Shown here: positions 42,218 to 51,400 of the stretch, in pieces
How the letters are laid out: every line of letters starts with the position of its first letter
Position numbering within the stretch: position 1 is the stretch's first letter
Source: a virus
Virus record (IMG/VR): IMGVR_UViG_3300032893_000004
Coordinates: 91,058 to 155,057 of that record
Reading direction: 5' to 3' (one strand)
DNA: 64,000 nucleotides
The notes under the pieces: model-generated
The model's input: the letters and a program-made list of their open reading frames with translations, nothing else
Database searches by the model: none
What the model was told of the DNA's origin: nothing
Program-made: the position numbers and the translations under genes

Positions 42218-42647
42218 CTTCGAATTCAAAACATTCATCCCGTCGCTTCTATACACTAGATACTTTGAAACATGCGTGGCCGATGCTCCGGTGTATATAT
42301 GCGTGGTCAACAACGATAGTCAAATCGGACAAGTATACTTGGAAAAGCCGCCGGAAGCAAACTACGTCGGCGCTCAGCCACTAGAAGGCCAGATCAGAGT
42401 CTTCTTCACGGCAGAAGACCATCGTCGGTATGCCAAGTCAGTATCTCTAGCCGAAGGGATCCCGTTCGAATTCATTCGAAGGTGGGAAATGAAATTTTCA
42501 GTTTTCGTCGATTACATCTCTCAGATGGACGCCGCGTACAAAGAACTCGGCAAGCCAGGCGTGCGAGCCGTCGCGTCAGCTATTCACGACGAAAAATTCG
42601 TAGATTTAGATATTCTTTGGACGGCCGAACGCGATTGTATGGTATAA
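42201..42647 (+). CDS. Hypothetical protein (148 aa)
   Basis: Mixed alpha/beta protein (FSFEFKTFIPSLLYTRYF, then VYICVVNNDSQIGQVYLEK) with a helical C-terminus. It overlaps the end of the SbcC-like gene by 17 bases. Its last codons, ATG GTA TAA, form the extended -10 sequence of the next promoter. No family recognised. Confidence 0.6.
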   Translation: MSQQFSFEFKTFIPSLLYTRYFETCVADAPVYICVVNNDSQIGQVYLEKPPEANYVGAQPLEGQIRVFFTAEDHRRYAKSVSLAEGIPFEFIRRWEMKFSVFVDYISQMDAAYKELGKPGVRAVASAIHDEKFVDLDILWTAERDCMV

Positions 42648-42648
42648 T
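42640..42648 (+). promoter_or_regulatory. Extended -10 promoter TGGTATAAT
   Basis: Overlaps the stop of the 148-aa gene; 17 bases before ATG 42666, with AGGAGGT between. No clear -35. Confidence 0.5.
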
Positions 42649-42665
42649 CAAACTAGGAGGTATCC

Positions 42666-42998
42666 ATGAAACAAGTAGACTCTCTAACGAAAAACTTTGC
42701 TGATCAGCTGAATCAGACAAATCAGCAGATCGCACAACTCCAGCAACAGCTGGAAATGTTGCAAAGCCGCCGGGAACAACTGAAAGGCGCAGTTTTTGCG
42801 CTGCAGACTGTGACCGAACAGGTCAATGCTGAAAAGGCTGAAGCTGACAAAGCAGCGTCGGCAGCGTCGGCAGCGACTGCGCCGACGGAAGGAACCAGCG
42901 CACCAGCGGCTGATTCGACGCCGTCTACGCCCACGCCGAGCGGAACCGATAGCCAGTCGGCAGCACCGTCCAGCGACACACCAGCGACAGTTCAGTAG
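42666..42998 (+). CDS. Coiled-coil protein with Ala/Pro/Ser tail (110 aa)
   Basis: Residues 1-60 form a Gln-rich coiled coil (NQQIAQLQQQLEMLQSRR). The rest is low-complexity Ala, Ser, Thr and Pro (AASAASAATAPTEG). AGGAGGT precedes the ATG. Function unknown; the tail resembles the linkers in the neighbouring 285-aa and SSB-like proteins. Confidence 0.55.
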   Translation: MKQVDSLTKNFADQLNQTNQQIAQLQQQLEMLQSRREQLKGAVFALQTVTEQVNAEKAEADKAASAASAATAPTEGTSAPAADSTPSTPTPSGTDSQSAAPSSDTPATVQ

Positions 42999-43007
42999 GA
43001 TCTGCCG

Positions 43008-43304
43008 ATGGCACGCCGAGCACGCAAAGGTCCAAAAACTCTGTGGGACAAGGTTAAGGACATCGACGAAACTTTCGCGCAGGAAGTTTATTCTGCGACT
43101 GACGAAAATCTCCGGAACCGTTTGTCGACCATCGCCATTCAGATGACTCTGAATGAAAACGAGATGGAGAAGGATCAGGACCTGAAAAGTCTGCGCGAGC
43201 AAGCGAAGCAAGCGGCCAAGACCTACACGGAGCCGCTCGCCGCCCTGAAGCTGAAACGCAAGCTCTGCTACAAGATTCTGGAAGAGCGGGGCAAGGCCCC
43301 TTGA
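43008..43304 (+). CDS. Hypothetical basic protein (98 aa)
   Basis: Basic N-terminus (MARRARKGPKTLWDKV) and a long charged helix with Lys/Glu/Gln. Its stop overlaps the TTG start of the resolvase gene. No family recognised; possibly DNA-associated given its basic start and context. Confidence 0.55.
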   Translation: MARRARKGPKTLWDKVKDIDETFAQEVYSATDENLRNRLSTIAIQMTLNENEMEKDQDLKSLREQAKQAAKTYTEPLAALKLKRKLCYKILEERGKAP

Positions 43305-43918
43305 GAGTCCTCGGACTCGACATTAGCACGAAAACGGGTTACGCTGTCTTAGTTGACGGCGTTCTTACTTCGTACGGTCTGCTGACATCTCCGATGGTCA
43401 ACGACCCTAGCCTAGCCTCGGACTTCGCACTCCTGCAACGCGCAAGACATATGCGAAACTTGATCTCGAATCTGATCTTATCCGAAGTTCCGGATATGAT
43501 CGTCATCGAGCAGACTAATCAAGGAAGTTTCCGAACGGATCAAAAACAGCTGGAATTCATACACTGCCTCACCCTCGAATACATCAGAAGCACGCCGTGG
43601 GCAGCCAAGACGCAGTACGTTGACACTTCTCGATGGCGCTCGCGACTGGAAATCAAGCTGTCGAAGGATCAGCGCAAGCATAACAAGGCCGTTAAGTCTA
43701 AGCTGGCTCGCGGTAAAGTCACGCCGAAACACCTCGCTGTGGCTTGGGCCAACGAGAAATACAACCTGGACCTTCTGAAGAAGGATCACGATATCGCCGA
43801 CGGGATCTGTCTGGCCACGTACGGATGGAACGAAGAGAATCGTAAGGCAGCGCTTCCGCCAGGATGCAACATCACTGTGGAAGAGGCGCTGGCCTCGCTC
43901 CCGAAAAGTATGGTATAA
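43301..43918 (+). CDS. RuvC-like Holliday-junction resolvase
   Basis: 205 aa with TTG start 43301 (overlaps TGA of the previous gene). RNase H-fold motifs: LGLDISTKTGYAV with the first aspartate, MIVIEQTNQG with a glutamate, and the DHDIADGICLATYG end with the last acidic pair. The plan matches RuvC-type resolvases that cut four-way junctions before packaging. Together with SbcCD-like, UvsX-like and SSB-like proteins it completes a recombination set. Confidence 0.75.
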   Translation: MRVLGLDISTKTGYAVLVDGVLTSYGLLTSPMVNDPSLASDFALLQRARHMRNLISNLILSEVPDMIVIEQTNQGSFRTDQKQLEFIHCLTLEYIRSTPWAAKTQYVDTSRWRSRLEIKLSKDQRKHNKAVKSKLARGKVTPKHLAVAWANEKYNLDLLKKDHDIADGICLATYGWNEENRKAALPPGCNITVEEALASLPKSMV

Positions 43919-43919
43919 T
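43911..43919 (+). promoter_or_regulatory. Extended -10 promoter TGGTATAAT
   Basis: Overlaps the last codons of the resolvase gene (ATG GTA TAA). Only five bases separate it from ATG 43925, so a transcript from here would be leaderless or start inside the next gene. Confidence 0.4.
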
Positions 43920-43924
43920 CCGAT

Positions 43925-44782
43925 ATGAACAATCCGAACAATAACTTTCTGGATTCCGACGTCGAAGAGATCGTCGAGGAGATCGAGGAAGAAGTAGTCG
44001 AAGAAACGGAAGAGGCTGAATCGACCGCGTCCGTTATTAACGAAGCAATGAAGCGGATCGAGCAGGCTAAGCTCTACGAGGCGTTGCTAAACCACCAACT
44101 CTTCGCGCCTGGCTCAGCTCGGCCAGAGATCATCAAGTCTGTCCGGAAAGAATTCAAGGAATTCATCCAGTTCAGACTGGAAGTGTTACTGGGGATCAAG
44201 CCTGATGGCAAGCCAGGGCAAGCTTCGCAGCGGGCGGCTATCCAGTCGCCGTTCAGCGATGAAGAGACCGCCGCATTGAAGGATATCGCTCGCAAGCTGG
44301 TAGACAAGAACCGCCTGGTGTCCTCCGTTCCGTCGATATCGGCCGTGTCGGCGCCACAGCCCATGGTCCAGGAAATGCCTGCACCGCCGGAAGTGCGGAT
44401 TCAGTTGCCAGAGGCTCAACCGGCGCCAACTACCACGACCCGCAAGACAGTTACACGCCGCGTCGTGAAACGTAACGGACAAGTCGTATCCTCCGAAGAT
44501 GTCCCGTCGCCTACGCCAGCTCAAGCGCCTGCTAAGCCAAACGCACCGCGCAAGAAATCAAACAACGTTAATCAGTTCACAGGCGCTGATCTCTCCCAGG
44601 CGGTATCCACGATTCGGCCGCCGCAGCCGATGCCGTCGCAAGCTCAGATGGACATGCTCAACGCTCGCCAGGTCGCTCGCATCCGGAACTCTCCTGGAGT
44701 CGGCGACGGCACCGGTTCCGACGCTGGTGCCGGGACGGGAAGCTTGTCCGCCGCTCTTGACATGATGCTTAAATCGAGGTAA
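43925..44782 (+). CDS. Hypothetical protein with acidic N-terminus and Pro/Ala/Thr linker (285 aa)
   Basis: Residues 10-35 are highly acidic (VEEIVEEIEEEVVEETEE). A helical domain (about 40-130) contains YEALLNHQLFAPGSARPE. About 145-230 is a Pro/Ala/Thr-rich linker with a basic patch (TTRKTVTRRVVKRNG). The end is Gly-rich. The ATG follows the promoter sequence by five bases with no visible ribosome binding site. No family recognised. Confidence 0.55.
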   Translation: MNNPNNNFLDSDVEEIVEEIEEEVVEETEEAESTASVINEAMKRIEQAKLYEALLNHQLFAPGSARPEIIKSVRKEFKEFIQFRLEVLLGIKPDGKPGQASQRAAIQSPFSDEETAALKDIARKLVDKNRLVSSVPSISAVSAPQPMVQEMPAPPEVRIQLPEAQPAPTTTTRKTVTRRVVKRNGQVVSSEDVPSPTPAQAPAKPNAPRKKSNNVNQFTGADLSQAVSTIRPPQPMPSQAQMDMLNARQVARIRNSPGVGDGTGSDAGAGTGSLSAALDMMLKSR

Positions 44783-44791
44783 TAGGGACGT

Positions 44792-45517
44792 ATGAATACA
44801 CTCAATAAGATCGCTGATCTGGAACAAGAACTCGGCCGACTCAAATCCAAGTTTGTAGTATTCGAAAATCTGGCCATGAGCATGCCGACAGTAAATCAGG
44901 ACGTAGGCAACCTCAGAAAAGACATCGTGACCCTGACTCAGGCGATCAAGAATATCACCGAAGGCGTCAACGTACGCCACTCCAAGCTGAACGAGCAGAA
45001 CAACGCGATCATAACCCGTTGCATGGGGCTGGAATCGTCGTTTGCATCGCTCAGCAAGATGTTCGCTGCGGTGGTAACTGAACTGTCCGATTCAAAAGTT
45101 CTGGACCAGAAAAAAGTCATGGTGAATCTACGAAAATCGCAGGAAGACAACGATCGACAGCAAGTCGAAGGAATGATCAAGCTCAAAGTTATCGAGGAAT
45201 CTCAATCGATCGACAACGAATCGATGGTCATCGTATCCCAGATCTTCACTCCGGCCGATACGACCAAAGAGCCTGATATTATTTCGGAATATCGAGTTCT
45301 GAATTTTGCGAACCCCGAACTTGAAAAAGACAACAAGCAAAATTATCTCGGCAAAGCTGCAAACGACGTCGTAGATCTTAATCTTCCAGATGGCGTCCTT
45401 TCAACGACCATCGTGAAGGTGTACTCGTATGTTAAGATTTATTCGAAAGGCGAGGGCGAGCCAGCAGCCCCGCAGGATGTCGTCGATTCGCCCGCAGACG
45501 CTCCAGCTTCAACATAA
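44792..45517 (+). CDS. Hypothetical coiled-coil protein (241 aa)
   Basis: N-terminal 130 residues form a long coiled coil (LNKIADLEQELGRLKSKF and the following heptads). The C-terminal half is a separate beta-rich domain (SMVIVSQIFTPADTTKEPD, then FANPELEKDNKQNYLG) and ends in a Pro/Ala tail. Follows the 285-aa gene by nine bases. Function unknown; structural or replication-accessory are both possible. Confidence 0.55.
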   Translation: MNTLNKIADLEQELGRLKSKFVVFENLAMSMPTVNQDVGNLRKDIVTLTQAIKNITEGVNVRHSKLNEQNNAIITRCMGLESSFASLSKMFAAVVTELSDSKVLDQKKVMVNLRKSQEDNDRQQVEGMIKLKVIEESQSIDNESMVIVSQIFTPADTTKEPDIISEYRVLNFANPELEKDNKQNYLGKAANDVVDLNLPDGVLSTTIVKVYSYVKIYSKGEGEPAAPQDVVDSPADAPAST

Positions 45518-45539
45518 AACTGAAACACAGGCGGTATAG

Positions 45540-46835
45540 GTGTCCAAGAAGGAAAAGGCTGTAAGGTCAGAAACAGGTGTCTCTAAACTTACCGGCCAGA
45601 AGCTGCTCAACGCGATAGCGAGCGATATTCGCACCGTCGCCGAAGGTGCGGACGTTGAACCCGGTCTTCTATCTCTCCCAGATTATTATGCCCACGGCGG
45701 ATACTTCAAGGAATGGCAGTTGCGTAAAGTCGGTGGGTACAACGCCGTAAAGAAGCTTTTCTTCGAAAAAGACCTCCCGAAAGATCGCGCCACGATAGGA
45801 GAGGTGAAAGAATTACGCAAGAAGTACCTCAAGACCGAGCGCGAGCTTGAACTGCGCGATCTGTTCATCGAGCGTATGGAAGCAGCCATCAGTCAGATCA
45901 AGCCGATAAACATCAAGCCGTTCAAGCCGAAAGACGCGTACAAACCGATCAAGAGGGTCGTCAACCTTCTCCTGTCCGACCTTCACTTCGGATCAGATAT
46001 CTCGTCGGAGGAGACCGGCATCTCGTGGGGCAAGGTCGAAGAAGCTCGCTCGTTCGCGAAAGTCATCAAGAACGTATGCGCTTACAAGACCCACTACCGT
46101 TCGGAAACTCGCTTGGTGGCCAATATCATCGGCGATGTGATCGAGAACGAATTGCACGACAAGTCTACCGCCGCACCGATCCACGAACAGTGCTGCCGCG
46201 CCATCCATCTCTTGTCTCAAGGGATCGGTCGGTTGGCCGAGAATTATCCGGAAGTGGTGGTCAACTTCGCGGTCGGCAATCACGGCCGAGACATGGCCGT
46301 TCACCACGGGCGCGCCACTTCTATGAAGTGGAACGCCGTCGAAACTACGATCTACTATGCCGTCAAGAAGGCGTGCGCTAATCTCAAGAACGTGACGTTC
46401 CACCAACCGCTGACTCCGTGGGTGATCTACGAGGCTCTCGGGCACAAAGTGTACGTAACGCACGGCGACACGAACTTAGCCGTTGGCAACCCTGGGAACA
46501 CCATCTCGATTCGGTCGATCGAGGATCGCATCAACAGACTGAATTCATCGCTCAAAGATGACGAAAAGCTCGCAGTCGTAGCGATGGGACACGTTCACAT
46601 CTCTCTTTGCATTCACCTTCCAAACGGGACGTATCTGTTCCTCAACGGACCGCTCGTCCCTCCGAACTCCTTCGCTCAGACCTTGAGTATCATGCGTTCG
46701 CCGCAAGACCAGGTCATATGGGAGACGACGGAAAAATTCGCCGTAGGCGATCAGAGGTTCATCAATGCCCAAGGAGCCGAGTCAGACGCATCGCTCGATG
46801 CGGTCATCCAGCCGTTTAGAGGAATTGACGTATAA
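45540..46835 (+). CDS. Calcineurin-like metallophosphoesterase (431 aa)
   Basis: GTG start at 45540 (no ATG upstream in frame). Residues 1-130 form a basic helical extension. From about 140 the metallophosphoesterase motifs appear: LLSDLHFG, NIIGDVIENEL, FAVGNHGRDMA, YVTHGDTN and MGHVHISL. This is a second MPE besides the SbcD-like one and lacks an SbcC-like neighbour. Substrate (nucleic acid or nucleotide) is unknown. Confidence 0.7.
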   Translation: MSKKEKAVRSETGVSKLTGQKLLNAIASDIRTVAEGADVEPGLLSLPDYYAHGGYFKEWQLRKVGGYNAVKKLFFEKDLPKDRATIGEVKELRKKYLKTERELELRDLFIERMEAAISQIKPINIKPFKPKDAYKPIKRVVNLLLSDLHFGSDISSEETGISWGKVEEARSFAKVIKNVCAYKTHYRSETRLVANIIGDVIENELHDKSTAAPIHEQCCRAIHLLSQGIGRLAENYPEVVVNFAVGNHGRDMAVHHGRATSMKWNAVETTIYYAVKKACANLKNVTFHQPLTPWVIYEALGHKVYVTHGDTNLAVGNPGNTISIRSIEDRINRLNSSLKDDEKLAVVAMGHVHISLCIHLPNGTYLFLNGPLVPPNSFAQTLSIMRSPQDQVIWETTEKFAVGDQRFINAQGAESDASLDAVIQPFRGIDV

Positions 46836-46853
46836 TGTCCTTGTGAGGTCTGT

Positions 46854-47174
46854 GTGAGCCGTACGTACGGTGATCGCGGAGACAAGGATAACAAGATCAG
46901 GCTGTTGAAGAGACAGCTAGAATCCTTGAAACGCGAAAATGCTAGGCTACAGCGAGAGCTGCAAAAAGCTCAGAGCATGATCGACGAACTGCTCAGCGAA
47001 TCCGTACAGGAGGATACAGACGTCCGAAAACCGGCGCGTAAGCGAGGAGACGGTCTTGTCTGCAGCGATTGCGGTAAGGGCACTTTGGTACCGATGACGG
47101 TCAAGTTTAGAGACGGCGTCGAGAAAACGTATTTGAACTGCAACTTGTGCAAAGCGAGCAAGACCCAGCGATGA
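46854..47174 (+). CDS. Coiled-coil plus zinc-ribbon protein (106 aa)
   Basis: GTG 46854, preceded by GAGGTC. A charged coiled coil (KIRLLKRQLESLKRENARL, about 15-45) is joined to a four-cysteine ribbon: CSDCGKG and CNLCKAS. TATAAT at 46831-46836 precedes it but without an extended TG. The zinc ribbon suggests nucleic-acid or polymerase binding. Confidence 0.55.
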   Translation: MSRTYGDRGDKDNKIRLLKRQLESLKRENARLQRELQKAQSMIDELLSESVQEDTDVRKPARKRGDGLVCSDCGKGTLVPMTVKFRDGVEKTYLNCNLCKASKTQR

Positions 47175-47549
47175 ATGGTCCTCTGGTTCACCAAAGACAA
47201 TCCGATGTATTTAGCGGCCGAATACCGCCTCAGTACCGCCAAGTCGGACCTCGAACGCCTGAAATTTGAACTTAAGAAAAACGAAGAAGATCTGGCCCGC
47301 GCCGAATCAACGGTCGAAAGTATCGACACTACTCTAAGTTATCTGCGCAAATACGCCGAATCGGTCTCGATTCGTGAATATCGAATTATCAGGGACCAGC
47401 GAGTCTACGAATGGGCCACTGTCGTCCATCTTCGCAAGGGAATCCCGATGATCGAAAGAAATATCCGGCTTGTTCAAGCCGAAATACAAGAACTGGAGAT
47501 CAAGATCCCCGACCTACGGTGCAAAGTGCTGGAGTTCAAACGTGATTAA
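47175..47549 (+). CDS. Hypothetical coiled-coil protein (124 aa)
   Basis: ATG directly follows the previous TGA. Two long charged helices (LSTAKSDLERLKFELKKN and VQAEIQELEIKIPDL) flank a short folded segment. Its end overlaps the region-4-like gene by eight bases. Function unknown. Confidence 0.55.
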   Translation: MVLWFTKDNPMYLAAEYRLSTAKSDLERLKFELKKNEEDLARAESTVESIDTTLSYLRKYAESVSIREYRIIRDQRVYEWATVVHLRKGIPMIERNIRLVQAEIQELEIKIPDLRCKVLEFKRD

Positions 47550-47763
47550 GAAAGAAGAATCTATCAAAATATCCAGAGATTTCGATTATATACACGCACC
47601 GAAGCATTCCAACTCTCTCCGAGAATTCCTCGCCTACTACCCTGACGGAGCGCCAGATAGCGTCATCTGCAAGGCTCTATGCATCACACAGCAGGAACTT
47701 GAAGATCTGTACAATTCTGCTATAACAAAGCTCAAGCAGGGTATGGTACCGAATGGCCGATAA
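47542..47763 (+). CDS. Sigma region 4.2-like helix-turn-helix protein (73 aa)
   Basis: GTG 47542 (VIKKEESIKISRDF) overlaps the previous gene by eight bases. The end, PDSVICKALCITQQELEDLY followed by NSAITKLKQ, aligns closely with sigma-70 region 4.2 (IT-x-x-x-L-x-x-L-x-x-x-A-x-x-KLK against VT-x-x-x-I-x-x-I-x-x-x-A-x-x-KLR). The protein is too small to be a full sigma factor. The phage sigma at 33793-34884 lacks just this part, so the two may work together, as SPO1 gp33/gp34 or T4 gp55/gp33 do. Inference from motif. Confidence 0.45.
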   Translation: MIKKEESIKISRDFDYIHAPKHSNSLREFLAYYPDGAPDSVICKALCITQQELEDLYNSAITKLKQGMVPNGR

Positions 47764-48400
47764 ACATTGTAACCGTTGCGGAGCGATCCAGATTACTTGG
47801 TGGAAACGGAACGGTAGAGCGTTTATTTGTAATAAATGCTATAAACGTGATTGGTATCTTAAGAATCGTGGACCGCTCAAACGAATTCCAATGACCGCAG
47901 AAGAACGGCGAACAGTTAGAAAAGCAGCAAAACAAAAGTATGCCGATGCGCATAAAACAGAAAGGAAAGCGTACCGAGATGCTCGCAAGGCCGAAAAAAG
48001 CGAATACGACAAACGATACAGAAAAAAGAATAAAATCAAATTGAAACTTCAGTCAAAAAAACGATTTACTGCAAGTTTGCAGGTGAGATTGGCAGTTAAA
48101 CTCAGAGGCAGAGTGAAAGATGCCATGAGAGATATGTTTAACGGTAAGCGAAAGGCCGGCTCTGCCGTCAGAGATCTTGGATGTACATTATCAGAACTGA
48201 TAAATTGGCTCGAATCTAAATTTCAGCCAGGAATGTCTTGGGACAATTGGGGATTGCATGGTTGGCATATCGATCACAAAATTCCATTAGCTAAATTTGA
48301 TCTGACTGACCGAAAGCAATTCGCCAAAGCATGTCATTACACCAATCTGCAACCTCTGTGGGCGAAAGAAAACATGAGTAAGGGGGCTAAAATTGTATAA
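47753..48400 (+). CDS. HNH homing endonuclease (215 aa)
   Basis: N-terminal zinc finger (CNRCGA and CNKCYKRDWY), a long Lys/Arg-rich linker (about 50-115), then the HNH core: GWHIDHKIPLAKFDL with the catalytic His-Asp-His and TNLQPLWAKENMSKG with the Asn. AT-richer than its neighbours, and it overlaps the genes on both sides (start 11 bases into the previous gene, stop 8 bases into the polymerase gene). This suggests insertion between two adjacent genes. Confidence 0.85.
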   Translation: MADKHCNRCGAIQITWWKRNGRAFICNKCYKRDWYLKNRGPLKRIPMTAEERRTVRKAAKQKYADAHKTERKAYRDARKAEKSEYDKRYRKKNKIKLKLQSKKRFTASLQVRLAVKLRGRVKDAMRDMFNGKRKAGSAVRDLGCTLSELINWLESKFQPGMSWDNWGLHGWHIDHKIPLAKFDLTDRKQFAKACHYTNLQPLWAKENMSKGAKIV

Positions 48401-51400
48401 TAAATTCAGGCAGTTAATCAACTGCCACAGCCATTCAGACCATAGCCTCGATGGCGCGTCCACCGTGAAACAGATCGTCAAGCGAAACGCCGAACTCGGC
48501 GCGACGCATGTGACGCTAACAGAACACGGAAATCTCAACTCCGCCATGGACCTTTACGTGGAAGCACCTAAAGCCGGTTTAAAGCCTATCCTAGGCATCG
48601 AAGCGTACATGGTCAACCCTTTTCACGAGGAGTATGTCAAGGTCTACCGCGACGCCTATAAAAGCGGCATGTGGAAGCCGCGCATCAAGGAAGGGAATAC
48701 CGAGGCCATCGAGCGGGCCATACAATCGAAAGCGATGAACCAGTACCTTCACGTTACGGTTCATTTCAAAGATGAATGGGCCTATCGCTACTTCTGCGGG
48801 CTGTCGAAGGCGATGTACTCTCGCGCAGTCAAGAAGTACGATGAGCTTAAGCCGATGATCACCCTCGAAGAGCTGCAAGGCGCCGCAGGCCATATCACGA
48901 TCGGGTCGTCCTGCATGAAAGGGCCGGTCCAGAACTTTTTGCTGCCGTCCCGCGACGGGCTTATCCAACCGGATCTTCAAAAGGCAAACTGGATGTACGG
49001 CATGCTCAAGTCCATCGCCGGTCCAGACGGATTCTTCATCGAAGTGTTCCCGCACACGGTCACGCACGACTGGCAGAAGCCTGAAAAAGGCGACGACGGG
49101 CGCATAGTGAAGGAAGGGTACTACAAGCCGCACGAATGCACGTGCCACGCGCCCGAAGGCGATCTGCAGAAGCCGCTGAATCAGTACGTGATCGGCCTGG
49201 CCGAATCGAACAGAGACAAGGTCATCATCTCGCTCGATTCTCACTTCGCAACTGAACAGCAAAAAGTCATCCAGGACGCCAAGTTAGGTAACGGCGAAGA
49301 GAACTGGCGCTTCCACAACTCGTATCACATCATGCCTACCGACGAGGCCGCCGCCATTCTGAAGAAGACTCTCGGTGTCGACGATCGCAAGATCGAGGAA
49401 TGGGTCGACAACTCGTACGCTTTCGCTTCCAACTTCGATAACTTCAAGCTGGAGACATCCAAGGAACGGTGGATTCTGGCCGGCGACGCGGAAGGGTTCC
49501 TGGGCCGATTGAAGACCACGATCGACAAGTGGGGTCGCATGGATTGGAACGACGCCAGGATGGTCGAACAGCTCAAGAAGGAAGTCCAGATTCTGGCTTT
49601 CAACGGGAAGCTGAATCTGCTATCGTACGTCGAAACGATCGAAGATATTGCTAATTTTTGTCGTGAAAACGACGTCCTCATGAACGTGCGGGGCTCGGCC
49701 GCCGGTTCGCTGCTTCTGTACTTGATCGGCGTGTCGGGCGTGAATCCCCTCAAGCACAATCTGTCGTTCGGTCGTTTCCTGACGGCCGGTCGAATCAAAG
49801 CGAACAACCTGCCAGACGTTGACATGGACGTGTCCGACCAAGAGACGGTCATCGAGTATCTTAAGCAGAAGTACGGCGACAAAGCGTGTCGACTATCGAT
49901 CGATATGCTCCTTCGGCTCAAGTCATCGATCAAAGACGCCGAGCGGTCGGTTTTCGGCGCCGTCCGACCTGCGACGGAGCGCTTGTGTACGAAGCTTCCC
50001 TCCACTCCTCAAGGAACAGACGACGAAGCCTTCGTGTTCGGATCCGACAAGGATGGCGTCCATACGCCCGGACTGTACGACACCAACATGTTCTTGAAGC
50101 AGTACGCCGACGAGAACCCAGAACTCTGGAACATCATCTCAGAGATGCTAGGTATCGTCCGAAACAAGTCCTCGCATCCGTGCGGCTTCGTGATCGCAGA
50201 CAAGCCGATCACCGAATATGTCCCGATCATCAAGGTGAACGACGAGTTTACAACCGCGTTCTCTCCCAAGCCAGCTGAAGCTGCCGGATTGGTCAAATTC
50301 GATCTTCTTGGTCTGAACACCTTGCGGGACATCAGGTTGGCGGTGAAATCGATCAAGGAGAGGACCGGCGTCCAGCTCGATCCTTTCCATCTACCGTTCG
50401 ATCCTAAGTGCGCGGAGCAGTTCGCTCTCGGTAACACGATAGGAGTTTTTCAGTTCGATACTCCGACTGTCAGGCCTTATCAGACGAAGATCGTCAAGCC
50501 GGATAAGATCAAGAATCTCGTTGATTTGATCGAAATTAACGCCGCGATCACCTCACTCTGCCGACCTGGTACCCTCGACGCTCCGTCGGGTGACGGCCGC
50601 ACGCTCGCCGACGTCTTCCTCGCCTGCGCGAACGGGGAACCTGTCCGCTACCTGCACCCGGATCTCGAACCGATTCTGAAAGACACGTACGGGATTCAAC
50701 TTTACCAAGAGCAGACAATGCGCATCTTCACCGAGATCGGCGGAATGGACGATGCCGAAGCGGATGAGGTCAGACGGGGTATCGGCAAGAAGAACAAGAA
50801 GGTGTTGGAAGATGCGACGAACAAGCTGAAAGGCCGAGCACTGCAGCGAGGATGGAGCGAGGAGCAGGTCAAGTTGCTCATGGACCAGATCAACGCGTCG
50901 TCCAACTATTCTTTCAACAAGTCTCACGGCGTGAGCTATTCGTACGTCGCGTACGCCTGCATGTACCTCAAAACGAATTACAAGCTCGACTGGTGGAAAG
51001 CGATCCTGTCGAATTCTACAAAAGACGAGTTAGCAACTAAGTTCTGGAAACATGTTCAGGAATTTACCGCTCTGCCGGACATCAACATGTCTAAGGAATC
51101 GTACGAGATCGTCGGCGACCGGATCGTAGCACCGTTTTCTATTCTATCTGGCGTCGGCGAAAAAGCATACGCCGATCTGATGCGGTGCAAACCGTACTCG
51201 TCCCTCGAACACTTCGTACGCAGCCACTTTCCGACCAAAGAGGAAGAGCAGGCAAAGAAGGTCGCAGCCAAGAACAAGAAGGCGGCTAAGGATGCTGGAG
51301 AAGTTGTCGAAAAGACCGCCGGATCACGTAAGTCGGCCGTCAACGCCGGTATCGCTCGCAAGCTGATCGCAGCTGGTGTCCTCGACTCGCTGTTCGAACC

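Noticed and set aside
46825-46836. TTGACG followed by TATAAT as a promoter
   Set aside because: The two elements abut with no spacer, so they cannot be a -35/-10 pair; only a -10-like TATAAT remains.
48393-48401. TTGTATAAT at the polymerase start as another extended -10 promoter
   Set aside because: It overlaps the TTG start codon itself, so it could not serve this gene; the resemblance is probably chance.
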